Below, one piece after another: positions 1 to 10,107 of a stretch of DNA of 64,000 nt. Made by a program: the position numbers and the translations under genes. Numbering within the stretch: the first letter of the stretch is position 1; the number at the start of each line of letters is the position of its first letter. The stretch comes from Bradyrhizobium sp. LMTR 3. GTDB taxonomy: Bacteria; Pseudomonadota; Alphaproteobacteria; Rhizobiales; Xanthobacteraceae. A model generated the notes under the pieces. It saw nothing but the letters and a program-made list of their open reading frames with translations, did not search any database and was not told the origin of the DNA. The stretch spans positions 186,001 through 250,000 of the forward strand of contig NZ_MAXC01000012.1 in the NCBI RefSeq assembly GCF_001693485.1, read 5' to 3'.

Positions 1-198
1 CTTCCTCGTCAAAACGGCCGAACCGAAAATCTCGTTCCTCCTGCCGCAGCAGATAATTTTAGGACACGTCCAGGGATCGCGCGGTTCCACCCGAGGCCGC
101 TCTCCTCCGTAATATCCCGCCCCGCAATCTCCCCGAATATCAAGCCGGTCTTCCGCCTGATATTTTTTCGGGGTGAATCGCAATCGTGGGAGTCGGAC

Positions 199-432
199 AT
201 GGCACGGATCTATTTCCACTGCTCCAATTCCGAGGGCGTAAGCATCGTTCAGCGTGGCCTTGCCGTCGGAAATCTGGCCGAAGCGCGTGACCACGCCGCC
301 CGCGTCGTGCAGTCGCTGGTTACGGCGCAGTGCCCGGAAGACTGGCGCGACTGGACTCTGCATGCGAGCGACGATCTCAACGTCGAAATCTTCGCCCTGC
401 CGTTTTCGTCCGTGCTCGGCAAGCCGCATTGA
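199..432 (+). CDS. DUF6894-like small protein
   Basis: This gene encodes a 77-residue soluble protein that begins with the pattern M-A-R-I-Y-F-H-C and continues with an amphipathic stretch containing A-R-D-H-A-A-R-V. That layout resembles the small DUF6894-type proteins common in Bradyrhizobium, whose function is not known. A GGGAG ribosome site at 188-192 lies six bases before the ATG, which supports this start. No signal peptide or membrane segment is visible. A second tiny reading frame follows ten bases after the stop and may be co-transcribed. The 198 bases before the gene show no coding region I can support. Confidence 0.75.
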   Translation: MARIYFHCSNSEGVSIVQRGLAVGNLAEARDHAARVVQSLVTAQCPEDWRDWTLHASDDLNVEIFALPFSSVLGKPH

Positions 433-441
433 GAGGTCGCC

Positions 442-600
442 ATGGTGGCCATGCAACCGCTTCTTCGATACCTGAACCAGGTCGCAGCGCGATGGCAGGT
501 CCTGCTCGACCTTGCCCGCAACCGCTATCGCCCCGAGCTGCACTACATGCGCGGCCCTGGTCCGAAATGGCACGCGAAGCATCACGGCGGCGCTATTTAG
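442..600 (+). CDS. Small basic hypothetical protein (52 aa)
   Basis: This 52-residue frame begins ATG-GTG-GCC-ATG and ends TAG. The product is basic and amphipathic (L-L-R-Y-L-N-Q-V-A-A-R-W), with a His/Gly-rich tail. It starts nine bases after the DUF6894-like gene, with GAGAGG just upstream, so the two could be translated from one message. I recognise no family. Length and composition alone do not prove coding; the tight spacing and ribosome site are the main support. Confidence 0.4.
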   Translation: MVAMQPLLRYLNQVAARWQVLLDLARNRYRPELHYMRGPGPKWHAKHHGGAI

Positions 601-615
601 GAGTCGCGTAGTTTC

Positions 616-708
616 GTAGGGTGGGCAAAGCGTAGCGTGCCCACCATTCACGACAGCGATATCCGAGAGAAGGTGGGCACGGCGCAAGAGCGCCTTTGCC
701 CACCCTAC
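616..708. repeat. Intergenic palindrome, GTAGGGTGGGC family
   Basis: The outer arms 616-632 and 691-708 are nearly exact reverse complements, and an inner pair (636-645 with 672-681) nests inside them. The same end sequence bounds the element at 32040-32131, and a related one lies at 54453-54532. It looks like a dispersed miniature repeat able to form a long hairpin between genes. Confidence 0.8.
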
Positions 709-714
709 AAATCC

Positions 715-1503
715 CTACAAATCCCCCAACTCCGGCGGCTCGAACCAGTTCGTCAGCGACAGCCCGCCATCGATCGCGATCGCCGCGCCCGTGACGTAGG
801 CCGATATCCGGTTCGACAGCACCGCCAGCGCCAGCGGCGCAAGGTCTTCGGCCTGGCCGAGCCGGCCGAGCGGAATGTGTCTTGCGAGCGCGGGATCGGC
901 GACGAAGCCGCCGGCAGCAATCGCGCCCGGCACCAAGGCGTTGACGCGAATGTTGAAGCGGCCGAACGTCTTGGCCAATTCCTTCACCAGCATGGAAAGC
1001 CCCGCCTTCGCCGTCGAGTAATGCGGCAGGTTGCGCGGCGTGCCGGCATGCAGCGAGGTCAGCAGCAGGAACGAGCCGGGCGTTTTGTCGGCGATCAGCT
1101 TGCGCGCCAGTTCGCGCGAGAGGTGGAATCCGGCGTCCAGATTCACCGCGTGCATCTGCGCCCAAATCTCCGTGGTGACGCCGAGCGCATGATCGGCTTC
1201 GCGCCGCGGCGGCGAGGCGCTGTGCACGAAATGCGTCACGCGCCCGACGGCAGACGCGGCGTCAGCCAACAGCGCCTCGCGCGCCGCGGGATCGGCGAGA
1301 TCACCGACCCAGGGCAGCGCCAGCTCCGGCCGCGGCGACGCGCTGGCTGCCGCCGTGACCGTGTCCCGGTTCACATCGGCAAACACCGTGCGGACGCCCT
1401 CGCCCACCAGCGCCTGCGCAATTGCGCGGCCGATCCCGTTACCCGCGCCGGTGACGAGCGCGGCCTCGCGCGCGGGATCGAATGGCGTACTCAATAGGCT
1501 CAT
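715..1503 (-). CDS. SDR family NAD(P)-dependent oxidoreductase
   Basis: A classical short-chain dehydrogenase/reductase of about 262 residues. The cofactor-binding T-G-A-G-N-G-I-G motif sits near the N terminus, a Ser lies in the L-L-L-T-S-L strand, and the catalytic Y-S-T-A-K follows. The C-terminal G-x-A-I-A-I-D-G-G signature is also present. I chose the ATG at 1503 because GGGAG lies about eight bases upstream; an earlier in-frame ATG at 1536 would add 11 residues. The substrate cannot be read from sequence. The gene stands alone and its 3' end abuts an intergenic palindrome. Confidence 0.9.
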   Translation of the reverse strand: MSLLSTPFDPAREAALVTGAGNGIGRAIAQALVGEGVRTVFADVNRDTVTAAASASPRPELALPWVGDLADPAAREALLADAASAVGRVTHFVHSASPPRREADHALGVTTEIWAQMHAVNLDAGFHLSRELARKLIADKTPGSFLLLTSLHAGTPRNLPHYSTAKAGLSMLVKELAKTFGRFNIRVNALVPGAIAAGGFVADPALARHIPLGRLGQAEDLAPLALAVLSNRISAYVTGAAIAIDGGLSLTNWFEPPELGDL

Positions 1504-1657
1504 GTTCGCGTCTCCCATCGAAAGAGGTACATCCAATTCTACGGGCCGACCGCATCTTGCGCTGTATCAATTCGGCGCACTACCTGCACCGCTAGGTTGC
1601 TTCCACCTTATTGGGAACCGTCCTAAGCTCCCTTTCATAACCGGCGGGCTCACCGTC

Positions 1658-2089
1658 ATGCAAACCGGCGTTCGAAAAGTCGCCCACGTTCTGGAACGCC
1701 TCGGGCTTGCCATGGCAGGCGCGGCGAACGGGTTGTTTGTGGCGGCTCTGGTAGGGACGAGCCACGCTGCACTCACCAATCAGGCGTTCCTGCTGCTGAT
1801 GATGGTCGGTGGCGCCATCGGCTTTTATCTCGGAATCGATACGCCGCTGCGCTTCACCGCATCGAACGACCGGCCTCCCGATGACGCCTGGATCGACAGA
1901 GTGGACACACCGGACCTGCTAAGCTCGATCGGGACCTTCCTCGCGGCGTTCTCGGCGTTCGCCTGCGTCGGCCTAATCGTGCTGCGCCACGATCCGCATT
2001 TTGGATGGATTTGGATGATCATGGCCGGATGGGTGGTCGGCGTCGCCATGCAGATCACCGCCGGCACCATCGCCCGCCTGCGCCGCTGA
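1658..2089 (+). CDS. Multi-pass membrane protein, unknown
   Basis: A 143-residue hypothetical membrane protein. Hydrophobic segments appear around residues 15-35 (A-G-A-A-N-G-L-F-V-A-A-L-V-G), 42-58, 88-108 and 115-135, consistent with four membrane spans, with a short soluble loop containing D-R-P-P-D-D-A-W between the second and third. The frame stays open far upstream, but the extension is not hydrophobic and overlaps the SDR gene on the other strand, so I use the ATG at 1658. No family recognised. Confidence 0.7.
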   Translation: MQTGVRKVAHVLERLGLAMAGAANGLFVAALVGTSHAALTNQAFLLLMMVGGAIGFYLGIDTPLRFTASNDRPPDDAWIDRVDTPDLLSSIGTFLAAFSAFACVGLIVLRHDPHFGWIWMIMAGWVVGVAMQITAGTIARLRR

Positions 2090-2107
2090 TCGGGCAGCCG
2101 TCCGACC

Positions 2108-2347
2108 TCAGCTCTCTTCTTCCAGCGTCAACACCAAACCAGTCAGCGCTGCGCCGATGCCGAACATTAACCCGTAGGTCGTCACCAGCATCACCGTGGT
2201 CTGAATAGGTGCGTCGCTCTTGGCGACGAGGTCTCTGACATGGAAGGCATCGATGAGGCCGAGCAACAGGACCAGCGTTAGTCCAAGCGCCACGCCCATC
2301 AGAAAATGGGTGAGCAGTGCATTGAAGAGTGACTTTTCCCGACGCAT
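2108..2347 (-). CDS. Small membrane protein, two spans
   Basis: A 79-residue protein with two strongly hydrophobic segments: one in the first half (F-L-M-G-V-A-L-G-L-T-L-V-L-L-L-G-L) and one near the C terminus (L-M-F-G-I-G-A-A-L-T-G-L-V-L). It ends with an acidic L-E-E-E-S tail. The start at 2347 has GGGAGG upstream at suitable spacing; the frame is open to 2479 but that extension is not membrane-like. It is convergent with the neighbouring membrane protein gene. Function unknown. Confidence 0.65.
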   Translation of the reverse strand: MRREKSLFNALLTHFLMGVALGLTLVLLLGLIDAFHVRDLVAKSDAPIQTTVMLVTTYGLMFGIGAALTGLVLTLEEES

Positions 2348-2564
2348 GGAGGTCGTGCCTCCCGGCATGATGCCAAGCCAACGCACGGCCGAAGAAACTG
2401 GTTCCATACCGCGAGAATAGAATCCGGCTTGCGCTGCAGCGCGTCGGCGGCCTTCAGGCGTTTGCAAAACGTTAAGCAAGTGGCGGTACGTCCATCAGCA
2501 TTCCCAAAAAATTCCACAATCCTTTTTAGGAAGAACACATCGTGTTCGACAAAGGAGAATTTCC

Positions 2565-2816
2565 ATGCGGTTAGGGCAAGCGATCTTCTTCGGTTCGGCG
2601 GCCGCCCTCCTCACTTTGGCAGCGCCGACGCTCGCCAGGAACTCCAACGCGAATTCCCAACCGGCAAAGACGAGCGAGGCGCCCGCTTCCGCCTCCTGCC
2701 ATGCCTATCAGCAGGCGGCCGACGGCTCATGGACGCAACTGCCCTGTCAGGAAATGGGTTCAAAGGCGCCGCAGCCGAAATCCGCATCGAAGAACGCGGA
2801 AGAGGAAACGCGCTGA
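2565..2816 (+). CDS. Small secreted protein
   Basis: An 83-residue protein with an N-terminal signal peptide: M-R-L-G start, a hydrophobic core to about residue 20, and a probable cut near A-P-T-L-A-R. The mature part is small, hydrophilic and Ala/Ser/Lys-rich, with two cysteines (S-C-H-A-Y and L-P-C-Q-E) that could form a disulfide in the periplasm. AAAGGAG just before the ATG is a strong ribosome site. Similar small exported proteins are widespread in Bradyrhizobium; their role is unknown. Confidence 0.75.
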   Translation: MRLGQAIFFGSAAALLTLAAPTLARNSNANSQPAKTSEAPASASCHAYQQAADGSWTQLPCQEMGSKAPQPKSASKNAEEETR

Positions 2817-2974
2817 GTGCATCACCCTCCACCGGGTCTCGCCTTCGGCGAGCCCGATGACAGGCTCCAGCGGACGATCCAGTATTCCAGAGACGTCAAT
2901 AATCGAACCGATAGGCCGCAGCGTACTGGATCACCGCATGCGCGGGGATGACGATGGTGTGTGCATCACTATCT

Positions 2975-3061
2975 CCCCGTCATTGCGAGCGCAGCGAAGC
3001 AATCCATTGTCACCTCATGCGCGGAAAGATGGATTGCTTCGCTTCGCTCGCAATGACGGGG
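2975..3061. repeat. Intergenic palindrome, GTCATTGCGAGC family
   Basis: Arms 2975-3007 and 3029-3061 are reverse complements at 32 of 33 positions, around a 21-base spacer. The arm sequence (CCCCGTCATTGCGAGCG, then GAAGCAATCCAT) is a familiar dispersed element of Bradyrhizobium intergenic DNA. The rest of 2817-3117 holds no gene I can support. Confidence 0.8.
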
Positions 3062-3117
3062 ATGGAGCCGGGCGTACTCAACACGCCGCCTTCGTGGAAA
3101 TGATAACTTCGGGCGGC

Positions 3118-3873
3118 TCATGCCGTTTTGGCAGCCCCACCGAGCCAGTCATCAAAACGCGTCGGCATGATCCGCGCGCCGTCGTCCGGCACCAACGTAC
3201 GCAACGCGAGTGGCGCGCCGAAATACGGCACGTCCACGCCCGCCACGATCTTGCTGGTATCGCCCTGCTTGCGGAGCCAGCGGCCGACGAAATCCGCAAG
3301 CGGCGCCGCTTCGGGACCCGCGACCTCGCATATGCTGTTGGCGGGCTCGCCGAGCGTCACGTCGGCCAGCGCTTCCGCGACCTCGTCGGACAATAACGGC
3401 TGCATCAACTGATTGGAAACGTGGACCTCGCCGTCCCTGCGTCCGTAATCCGCGATCGCGCCGACGAATTCGAAGAACTGGGTGGCGCGCAGGATCGTGT
3501 AGGCCAGCCCGGAATTGTCGATCAGCCGCTCCTGCGCCAGCTTGGCGCGGAAATACCCGCTGCTCTCGAGCCGGTCGGTACCGACGATCGACAGTGCAAT
3601 GCAGTGCCGCACACCGGCCCGTTTCGCCGCCGCAATCAGGTTGCGTGTTCCGCTCTCGAAGAAGTGCAACACCGCCTTGTCCTCGAACGAGGGCGAATTC
3701 GAGACGTCGACGACAATGTCGGCGCCCACCAGTGCCGGTTGCAGCCCCTCCCCGGTCACGGCGTTGATCCCCCTGCTCGGGGACGCCTGCAGCACCTCGT
3801 GACCGCGCGAGGCGAGCAACGGGGCCAATTTCGAACCGATCAGACCTGTACCGCCGATGATGACGATCTTCAT
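3118..3873 (-). CDS. NAD(P)H-binding atypical SDR (NmrA-like)
   Basis: A 251-residue Rossmann-fold protein with the nucleotide-binding G-G-T-G-L-I-G motif at residues 7-13, characteristic of the atypical SDR/NmrA-like group. The middle contains Y-F-R-A-K (Tyr and Lys in the usual active-site spacing) and the family-typical Y-T-I-L-R-A-T-Q-F-F-E-F. Such proteins act as NAD(P)H-dependent reductases or redox sensors in the cytoplasm; the substrate is unknown. It is transcribed away from the chemotaxis receptor gene, with about 160 bases between the two starts. Confidence 0.85.
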   Translation of the reverse strand: MKIVIIGGTGLIGSKLAPLLASRGHEVLQASPSRGINAVTGEGLQPALVGADIVVDVSNSPSFEDKAVLHFFESGTRNLIAAAKRAGVRHCIALSIVGTDRLESSGYFRAKLAQERLIDNSGLAYTILRATQFFEFVGAIADYGRRDGEVHVSNQLMQPLLSDEVAEALADVTLGEPANSICEVAGPEAAPLADFVGRWLRKQGDTSKIVAGVDVPYFGAPLALRTLVPDDGARIMPTRFDDWLGGAAKTA

Positions 3874-4034
3874 TTCCTCGCTCCTCTGTCCCTAAGGCCG
3901 CGGCACCACGCGCCATCGTCAAGATCAACTGGAACGGGCCGGCGTGACACGTGCAACCGTAACCCCGGATTAATTTGCACCACCTATACTGGCAGTCCGC
4001 ACATCCGTTACCAGCGCAAATGGCCTGAAATCCC

Positions 4035-6116
4035 ATGAAAATCGGTACCCTCCTCACCGCTGCCATCGTTTCGCTTTCCGCCGTCGGCGGCGGGCTCGCC
4101 GTCTATGTGGCGGTTTCGAAGTATCAGACCATGGACAAGGTCTCGGTCGCGCAGAGCCGGCTGGAGGTGGTGCGCGCGGTCGGCGACATCCCGCGCTACA
4201 TGAATCCCGAGCGCGGCTTTGCCACCAACATCATGTTCGGACCTCCTACCGTGGATCCGAAACTGCTGGCCGAACTCGACAAATATCGCAAGAACACCGA
4301 TGGGGCGCGCGACAAGATGAACCGGGTCAAGGCGACCCTGGCGGGCGCGATCGAAGACAGTGCTGCCGTCGGGAGCAGCATCGATGCCCTGAATACCCAG
4401 TTCGCGGCACTGCGCGCAGCCATCGACAAGGCCCTCACCGGTCCGCCGGAAGCCCGCCGCGATGCGGCCAGGAAAATCGTCTCCGACAACTCCGTCTTCA
4501 ACAAGGCTGTCACGACGCTGCTCGACGAGCAGGTGCGCAAGATCGCGCTGCTCGACGGCACGGCCTACCGGCAGGCAAGCTACGCCAATGTCGCCTGGAC
4601 GCTACGCGACGTCGGCGGTCTCAACTCCAGCCTGCACAAGAATCTCATCGGTGCCAACCGGGTAGCCACTGAAGCCGAGAAGATGGAGATCAGCCGCTCG
4701 CAGGGGCGAAACGATCAGATTCTGATGTCGCTGCAGGAATTGCGCGGCAATCCCTCTACGCCGGCCAATGTGGCCGCGGCGCTCGACAAGATGAACGCGG
4801 CCTATGTCGATCGCTTCGGCAAAGAGCTGAAGCTCGTCAAGGATGGCGCCATCAGCGGCAAGTACGAACATGATATGGAGACCTACTACGCGGAGACGCA
4901 ACTCGGTCTTGCGTCCATCATTACGGTCCGCGACGCGTTCTACGACAACGCCGAGCAGGTGCTCGGTGAGGCCTATTCCTCCGCGCGCTTCAGCTTCCTG
5001 ATCGCGCTGGCCGGCCTGATCGCGGTTGTCGCCGCCAGCGCCACGCTGATAGTGATGGTGCGCCGCCGCGTCTGCATGCCGATCGTCGAGCTCACCGCCA
5101 CCATGTCGCGGCTGGCCAGCGGCGACGTATCCGGTGAAATCGCCGGCGCCGGCCGCGGCGATGAGATCGGCGCGATGGCATCGGCGGTGCGCGTCTTCAA
5201 GGACAACATGATCGAGGCGGAACGTCTTGCCGCCGAGAAGGCCGCCGAGAACGACGGTAAGATGCGTCGCGCCCAGGTGCTCGACGAACTCACCCGCGCG
5301 TTCGAAGCCAAGGTCACCGAATTGGTGGGCGGACTTTCGGCCGCCTCGTCCGTCATGGAAGACACCGCGCAGTCGATGTCGTCGACGGCGACCGCCACCA
5401 ACCGCCAGGCGGCGATCGTCGCCGCCGCTTCCGAGCAGACCTCGGCTAACGTGCAGACGGTTGCCAGCGCCACCGAAGAATTGACCTCCTCGATCTCCGA
5501 GATCGGCCGCCAGGTCGCGCAATCGACCGAAATCGCCGCCCGCGCTGTCGATAATGCGCGGCGCACCGGTGAGACCGCCCGCTCGCTCGCCGAGGGCGCG
5601 CAGAAGATCGGCGACGTCGTGACGCTGATCCAGAGCATTGCCGCGCAAACCAACCTGCTGGCGCTGAACGCGACCATCGAGGCCGCGCGTGCCGGCGATG
5701 CCGGCCGTGGCTTTGCGGTCGTCGCTTCCGAAGTCAAATCGCTGGCCGGCCAGACTGCCAAGGCGACCACCGAAATCTCCGAGCAGATCGCGTCCATTCA
5801 GGCGGCGAGCGATCAGACCGTGACGGCGATCCAGAACGTCGCCAACGTGATCGCCGAGATCGACCAGATCGGAACGGCGATTGCCGCCGCGATCGAGGAA
5901 CAGGGCTCCGCGACCAAGGAAATCTCCCGCAGCGTGCAGGAAGCCGCACGCGGCACCCAGGAGGTCAATTCCAATATCACCGGCGTCCAGAAGGCCGCCG
6001 ACGATACCGGCGCTGCCGCCAATCAGGTGCTCGGCGCGGCCGAGCAGTTGTCCTCGCAGTCCAAGGATATCGCCGGGCAGGTCAACCGCTTCCTCTCGGA
6101 GGTGCGGGCAGCCTAA
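4035..6116 (+). CDS. Methyl-accepting chemotaxis protein
   Basis: A 693-residue transmembrane chemoreceptor. An N-terminal membrane segment (about residues 7-27) is followed by a periplasmic sensor domain of roughly 290 residues rich in helices, a second membrane segment (about 318-340), a HAMP linker (R-R-R-V-C-M-P-I onward) and a long cytoplasmic signalling coiled coil. The conserved hairpin tip [16 protein letters not shown] lies near residues 535-555, where CheA and CheW are known to bind. No CheR-tethering pentapeptide is seen at the C terminus, and no che genes occur in the window, so this is an orphan receptor. The ligand is not predictable. Confidence 0.93.
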   Translation: MKIGTLLTAAIVSLSAVGGGLAVYVAVSKYQTMDKVSVAQSRLEVVRAVGDIPRYMNPERGFATNIMFGPPTVDPKLLAELDKYRKNTDGARDKMNRVKATLAGAIEDSAAVGSSIDALNTQFAALRAAIDKALTGPPEARRDAARKIVSDNSVFNKAVTTLLDEQVRKIALLDGTAYRQASYANVAWTLRDVGGLNSSLHKNLIGANRVATEAEKMEISRSQGRNDQILMSLQELRGNPSTPANVAAALDKMNAAYVDRFGKELKLVKDGAISGKYEHDMETYYAETQLGLASIITVRDAFYDNAEQVLGEAYSSARFSFLIALAGLIAVVAASATLIVMVRRRVCMPIVELTATMSRLASGDVSGEIAGAGRGDEIGAMASAVRVFKDNMIEAERLAAEKAAENDGKMRRAQVLDELTRAFEAKVTELVGGLSAASSVMEDTAQSMSSTATATNRQAAIVAAASEQTSANVQTVASATEELTSSISEIGRQVAQSTEIAARAVDNARRTGETARSLAEGAQKIGDVVTLIQSIAAQTNLLALNATIEAARAGDAGRGFAVVASEVKSLAGQTAKATTEISEQIASIQAASDQTVTAIQNVANVIAEIDQIGTAIAAAIEEQGSATKEISRSVQEAARGTQEVNSNITGVQKAADDTGAAANQVLGAAEQLSSQSKDIAGQVNRFLSEVRAA

Positions 6117-6255
6117 ATTCGCTTGTCAGTCGGCAAAGCCGACATAGCGGACGAAATTGCGGTTGGCTCCGGCGCGATGCAACGCGTGCGTTTCGCGCCT
6201 CTCCCATCCGCCGCCGCAAATCGACCAGAAATTGTGTCTAGCCACTGCGCCTCGC

Positions 6256-7251
6256 ATGTGGGGACAAGCCTTGAACAAGAAACTGAAATATGCGGCGGCG
6301 GCGATCGCCGTCTTTGGCGCAGCCATTTATCTCAACAACACCAATCATCTCGCCGCCCATCAGGAGGGCAAGCCCGTCCTGCTCGCGCATCGCGGCATTG
6401 CCCAGCGCTTCGACGAGCGCGAGCTGAAGAACGACACCTGCACGGCGGCGCGAATGCTGCCGTCAAGCCATCAATATCTGGAGAACACGGTCGACTCGAT
6501 GCGAGCCAGCCTGGCGGCCGGCGCCGATGTCGTCGAGCTCGACGTTCACCCGACGACCGATGGCGAATTCGCGGTGTTTCACGACTGGACGCTGGATTGC
6601 CGCACCGACGGGCGCGGCGTCACGCGCGAACACTCCATGGCCTATTTGAAGAAGCTCGATATCGGCCATGGCTATACAACCGATGGTGGCAAGACCTTTC
6701 CGTTTCGCGGCAAGAGCATCGGCCTGATGCCGACACTCACTGAGGTGCTGGCGGCCTTTCCGCGAGAGCGGCTCCTGATCAACGTTAAGGGCCGGGACCC
6801 GTCCGAGGGGGAGAAGCTGGCGGCCCTGCTGGACAAGCTTCCCGCCGAACGCCGGGCGAAGATCATGGTCTATGGCGGCGATGAGCCGGTCGGGATCGTG
6901 CGCCAGCGCCTTCCGGATGTCCGGACGATCTCGCGCGCCACGATCAAGAGCTGCCTGCTCGGCTACATCGGCTATGGCTGGAGCGGCGTGGTGCCGAAAG
7001 CCTGCCACAACGCGATGGTGATGGTGCCGATCAACGTCGCCCCATGGCTGTGGGGCTGGCCCGACCGCTTCCTCAGCCGCATGAAGGCGGCCAACAGCGA
7101 TGTTTTCGTGCTCGGCCCCTATCGCGGCGGCGAATTCTCGACCGGAATAGATACGCCTGAACAATTTGCGCGGTTGCCGCAAAACTATTCCGGCGGCATC
7201 TGGACCAATGAGATCGAGGCCATCGCGCCGCTCGCCGGCAAGCGAAACTAG
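6256..7251 (+). CDS. Glycerophosphodiester phosphodiesterase family protein
   Basis: A protein of 331 residues with an N-terminal signal or anchor segment (Y-A-A-A-A-I-A-V-F-G-A-A-I) and then a GDPD-type TIM barrel. It shows the hallmark L-L-A-H-R-G, E-N-T-V-D-S and V-V-E-L-D-V-H motifs followed by F-H-D-W-T-L-D, the metal and catalytic residues of this family. It probably hydrolyses glycerophosphodiesters in the periplasm or at the membrane. I chose the ATG at 6256 because the preceding frame is not signal-like; a TTG at 6271 is an alternative. It ends three bases before the convergent ABC-F gene. Confidence 0.88.
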   Translation: MWGQALNKKLKYAAAAIAVFGAAIYLNNTNHLAAHQEGKPVLLAHRGIAQRFDERELKNDTCTAARMLPSSHQYLENTVDSMRASLAAGADVVELDVHPTTDGEFAVFHDWTLDCRTDGRGVTREHSMAYLKKLDIGHGYTTDGGKTFPFRGKSIGLMPTLTEVLAAFPRERLLINVKGRDPSEGEKLAALLDKLPAERRAKIMVYGGDEPVGIVRQRLPDVRTISRATIKSCLLGYIGYGWSGVVPKACHNAMVMVPINVAPWLWGWPDRFLSRMKAANSDVFVLGPYRGGEFSTGIDTPEQFARLPQNYSGGIWTNEIEAIAPLAGKRN

Positions 7252-7254
7252 CCG

Positions 7255-8877
<1,623 letters not shown>

Positions 8878-9075
8878 TGGGCCCTGAGGGAAGGAAATCG
8901 CTGTGGCCGCTGCTTAGGACATCTGGCGTGCTTGTGGAAGCGGTTCCGAATATCCCTCGCCGCAACAAACCACGCTACCTGACGGTGTTCCGAACTGTCG
9001 CTGCAACTGCATCCCAGGGGACATATCCGGTGGCCGAATGAATTCGCGTTTGAGGATTAAACCTTTTCAGCGCTG

Positions 9076-9100
9076 CGAACCGATCCGTACCAGCATCGTT
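9076..9100 (+). promoter_or_regulatory. Possible EcfG-type promoter
   Basis: CGAAC at 9076-9080, then 16 bases, then CGTT at 9097-9100. The alphaproteobacterial general-stress sigma factor EcfG is known to prefer GGAAC-N16/17-CGTT, so this has one mismatch. It lies 37 bases before the DUF2267 gene. Short motifs like this can occur by chance. Confidence 0.3.
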
Positions 9101-9137
9101 AGCCCGTCATCTCCAATTGAACCGACGGAGAGTTCCC

Positions 9138-9587
9138 ATGAGCGCAACGGGTCTCGAAGTATTCGACAGAACGCTCCAGATTACCAACACGTGGTTGGAC
9201 GAAGTGATGACAAACCTGCCGCGCGATCGCAAGCTGGCGTGGCATATTCTGGGATCGGTATTGCGAACCATCCGCGACCGGGTTCCGGTCAATCTTGCCG
9301 CACATCTCGGCGCGCAGCTTCCACTACTGGTGCGCGGCACCTATTACGACCAGTGGCGGCCGAGTGAAACGCCGAAGGCGTGGCGATCGGCAGATGAGTT
9401 TCTCTCCATCGTCTCGGCAGAGCTCAGTTCGCAGAAACCGGTCGATTCCAAAGATGCAGCGCAGGCGGTGTTCCGTGTTCTGAACCATCATGTCGATCCC
9501 AATCAGGTCGAGAAGGTGCGCCACGCGCTTCCGGAAGACGTTCAGGCGTTGTGGCCCCGTAACAACCGGGTTTCATCGGCGGCCTGA
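9138..9587 (+). CDS. DUF2267 domain-containing protein
   Basis: A 149-residue soluble protein that is DUF2267-like throughout: T-W-L-D-E-V near the start, then R-D-R-K-L-A-W-H-I-L-G-S-V-L-R-T-I-R-D-R-V-P, and later the Y-Y-D-Q-W-R-P and W-R-S-A-D-E-F-L patterns. The biochemical role of the family is unknown, but its members often sit among stress genes. The ATG at 9138 has GGAGAG upstream; an in-frame ATG 21 bases earlier is less well placed. It opens a run of same-strand genes for small hydrophilic proteins. Confidence 0.85.
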   Translation: MSATGLEVFDRTLQITNTWLDEVMTNLPRDRKLAWHILGSVLRTIRDRVPVNLAAHLGAQLPLLVRGTYYDQWRPSETPKAWRSADEFLSIVSAELSSQKPVDSKDAAQAVFRVLNHHVDPNQVEKVRHALPEDVQALWPRNNRVSSAA

Positions 9588-9620
9588 TGCGGCATCTGAT
9601 CGCGGTTCCGAGCATCGACA

Positions 9621-9645
9621 AGAACCCTGATGTTCGCCGGGCGTT
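9621..9645 (+). promoter_or_regulatory. Possible EcfG-type promoter
   Basis: AGAAC at 9621-9625, 16 bases, CGTT at 9642-9645. This is the same one-mismatch form and spacing as the motif before the DUF2267 gene, and it ends 39 bases before the first disordered-protein gene. The matching position relative to two successive genes is the main support. Confidence 0.3.
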
Positions 9646-9684
9646 GTCTTGCAGCACAAAAGCAATCAACGACGGGAGTCAGCA

Positions 9685-9867
9685 ATGACCAGAACTCCGC
9701 CCGTGCCGCAGGACAATCAAAGCCACAAGGGTACCGGCGATCCCAAATCCGGCAACGCCCATGAAGTTCGGAAGGGCCGCGGCCACATTGAAAATCCCCG
9801 TGAGCAGGGCCAGCCGGGCAATACCGCACAGAACACGACACATCAGGGCTATCAGCAGGATCGCTAG
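9685..9867 (+). CDS. Small hydrophilic, probably disordered protein
   Basis: A 60-residue protein made almost wholly of polar residues (Gln, Asn, Gly, Lys, Arg, His, Pro, Thr), with no Cys or Trp and no hydrophobic core. Such composition predicts intrinsic disorder and recalls hydrophilin-like stress proteins, but I recognise no named family. GGGAG precedes the ATG at 9685 at good spacing. It lies 97 bases after the DUF2267 gene and 15 bases before the next small gene. Confidence 0.65.
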   Translation: MTRTPPVPQDNQSHKGTGDPKSGNAHEVRKGRGHIENPREQGQPGNTAQNTTHQGYQQDR

Positions 9868-9882
9868 TCAGGAGCGAGCACC

Positions 9883-10107
9883 ATGTCGACCTCAACCAAG
9901 ACGCCAGCGAGCATTCGCCAGGGCGGCCCGGGTGCTTCCCACGAGAACGCAAAGGCGCCGCTTCACGCCCGCAAGCCACCCGCCGACGATCCGCAGCGCC
10001 GGCACAGCCAAGTGTCCGGCGGTGGCGGCGAACATGACACCCACCACACTCACGAGCCGGAACGAAAGGGCGGCGGCACCCATCCCGCATCGAAGGACGC
10101 GTCATGA
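9883..10107 (+). CDS. Small Gly/His-rich disordered protein
   Basis: A 74-residue protein rich in Gly, His, Pro, Lys and Ser, with a histidine cluster (H-D-T-H-H-T-H-E) that could bind metal. No globular domain or membrane segment is visible. AGGAG lies just before the ATG. Its TGA overlaps the ATG of the next gene by four bases (ATGA), so the two are probably translationally coupled. Function unknown. Confidence 0.65.
   Translation: MSTSTKTPASIRQGGPGASHENAKAPLHARKPPADDPQRRHSQVSGGGGEHDTHHTHEPERKGGGTHPASKDAS

Noticed and set aside
9..200. 63-residue minus-strand frame at the left edge
   Set aside because: No ribosome site, unprotein-like composition, and it overlaps the promoter region of the DUF6894-like gene.
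715..1497. Long plus-strand frames across the SDR gene
   Set aside because: Arg-rich composition typical of the opposite strand of a high-GC gene; the minus-strand SDR has all family motifs.
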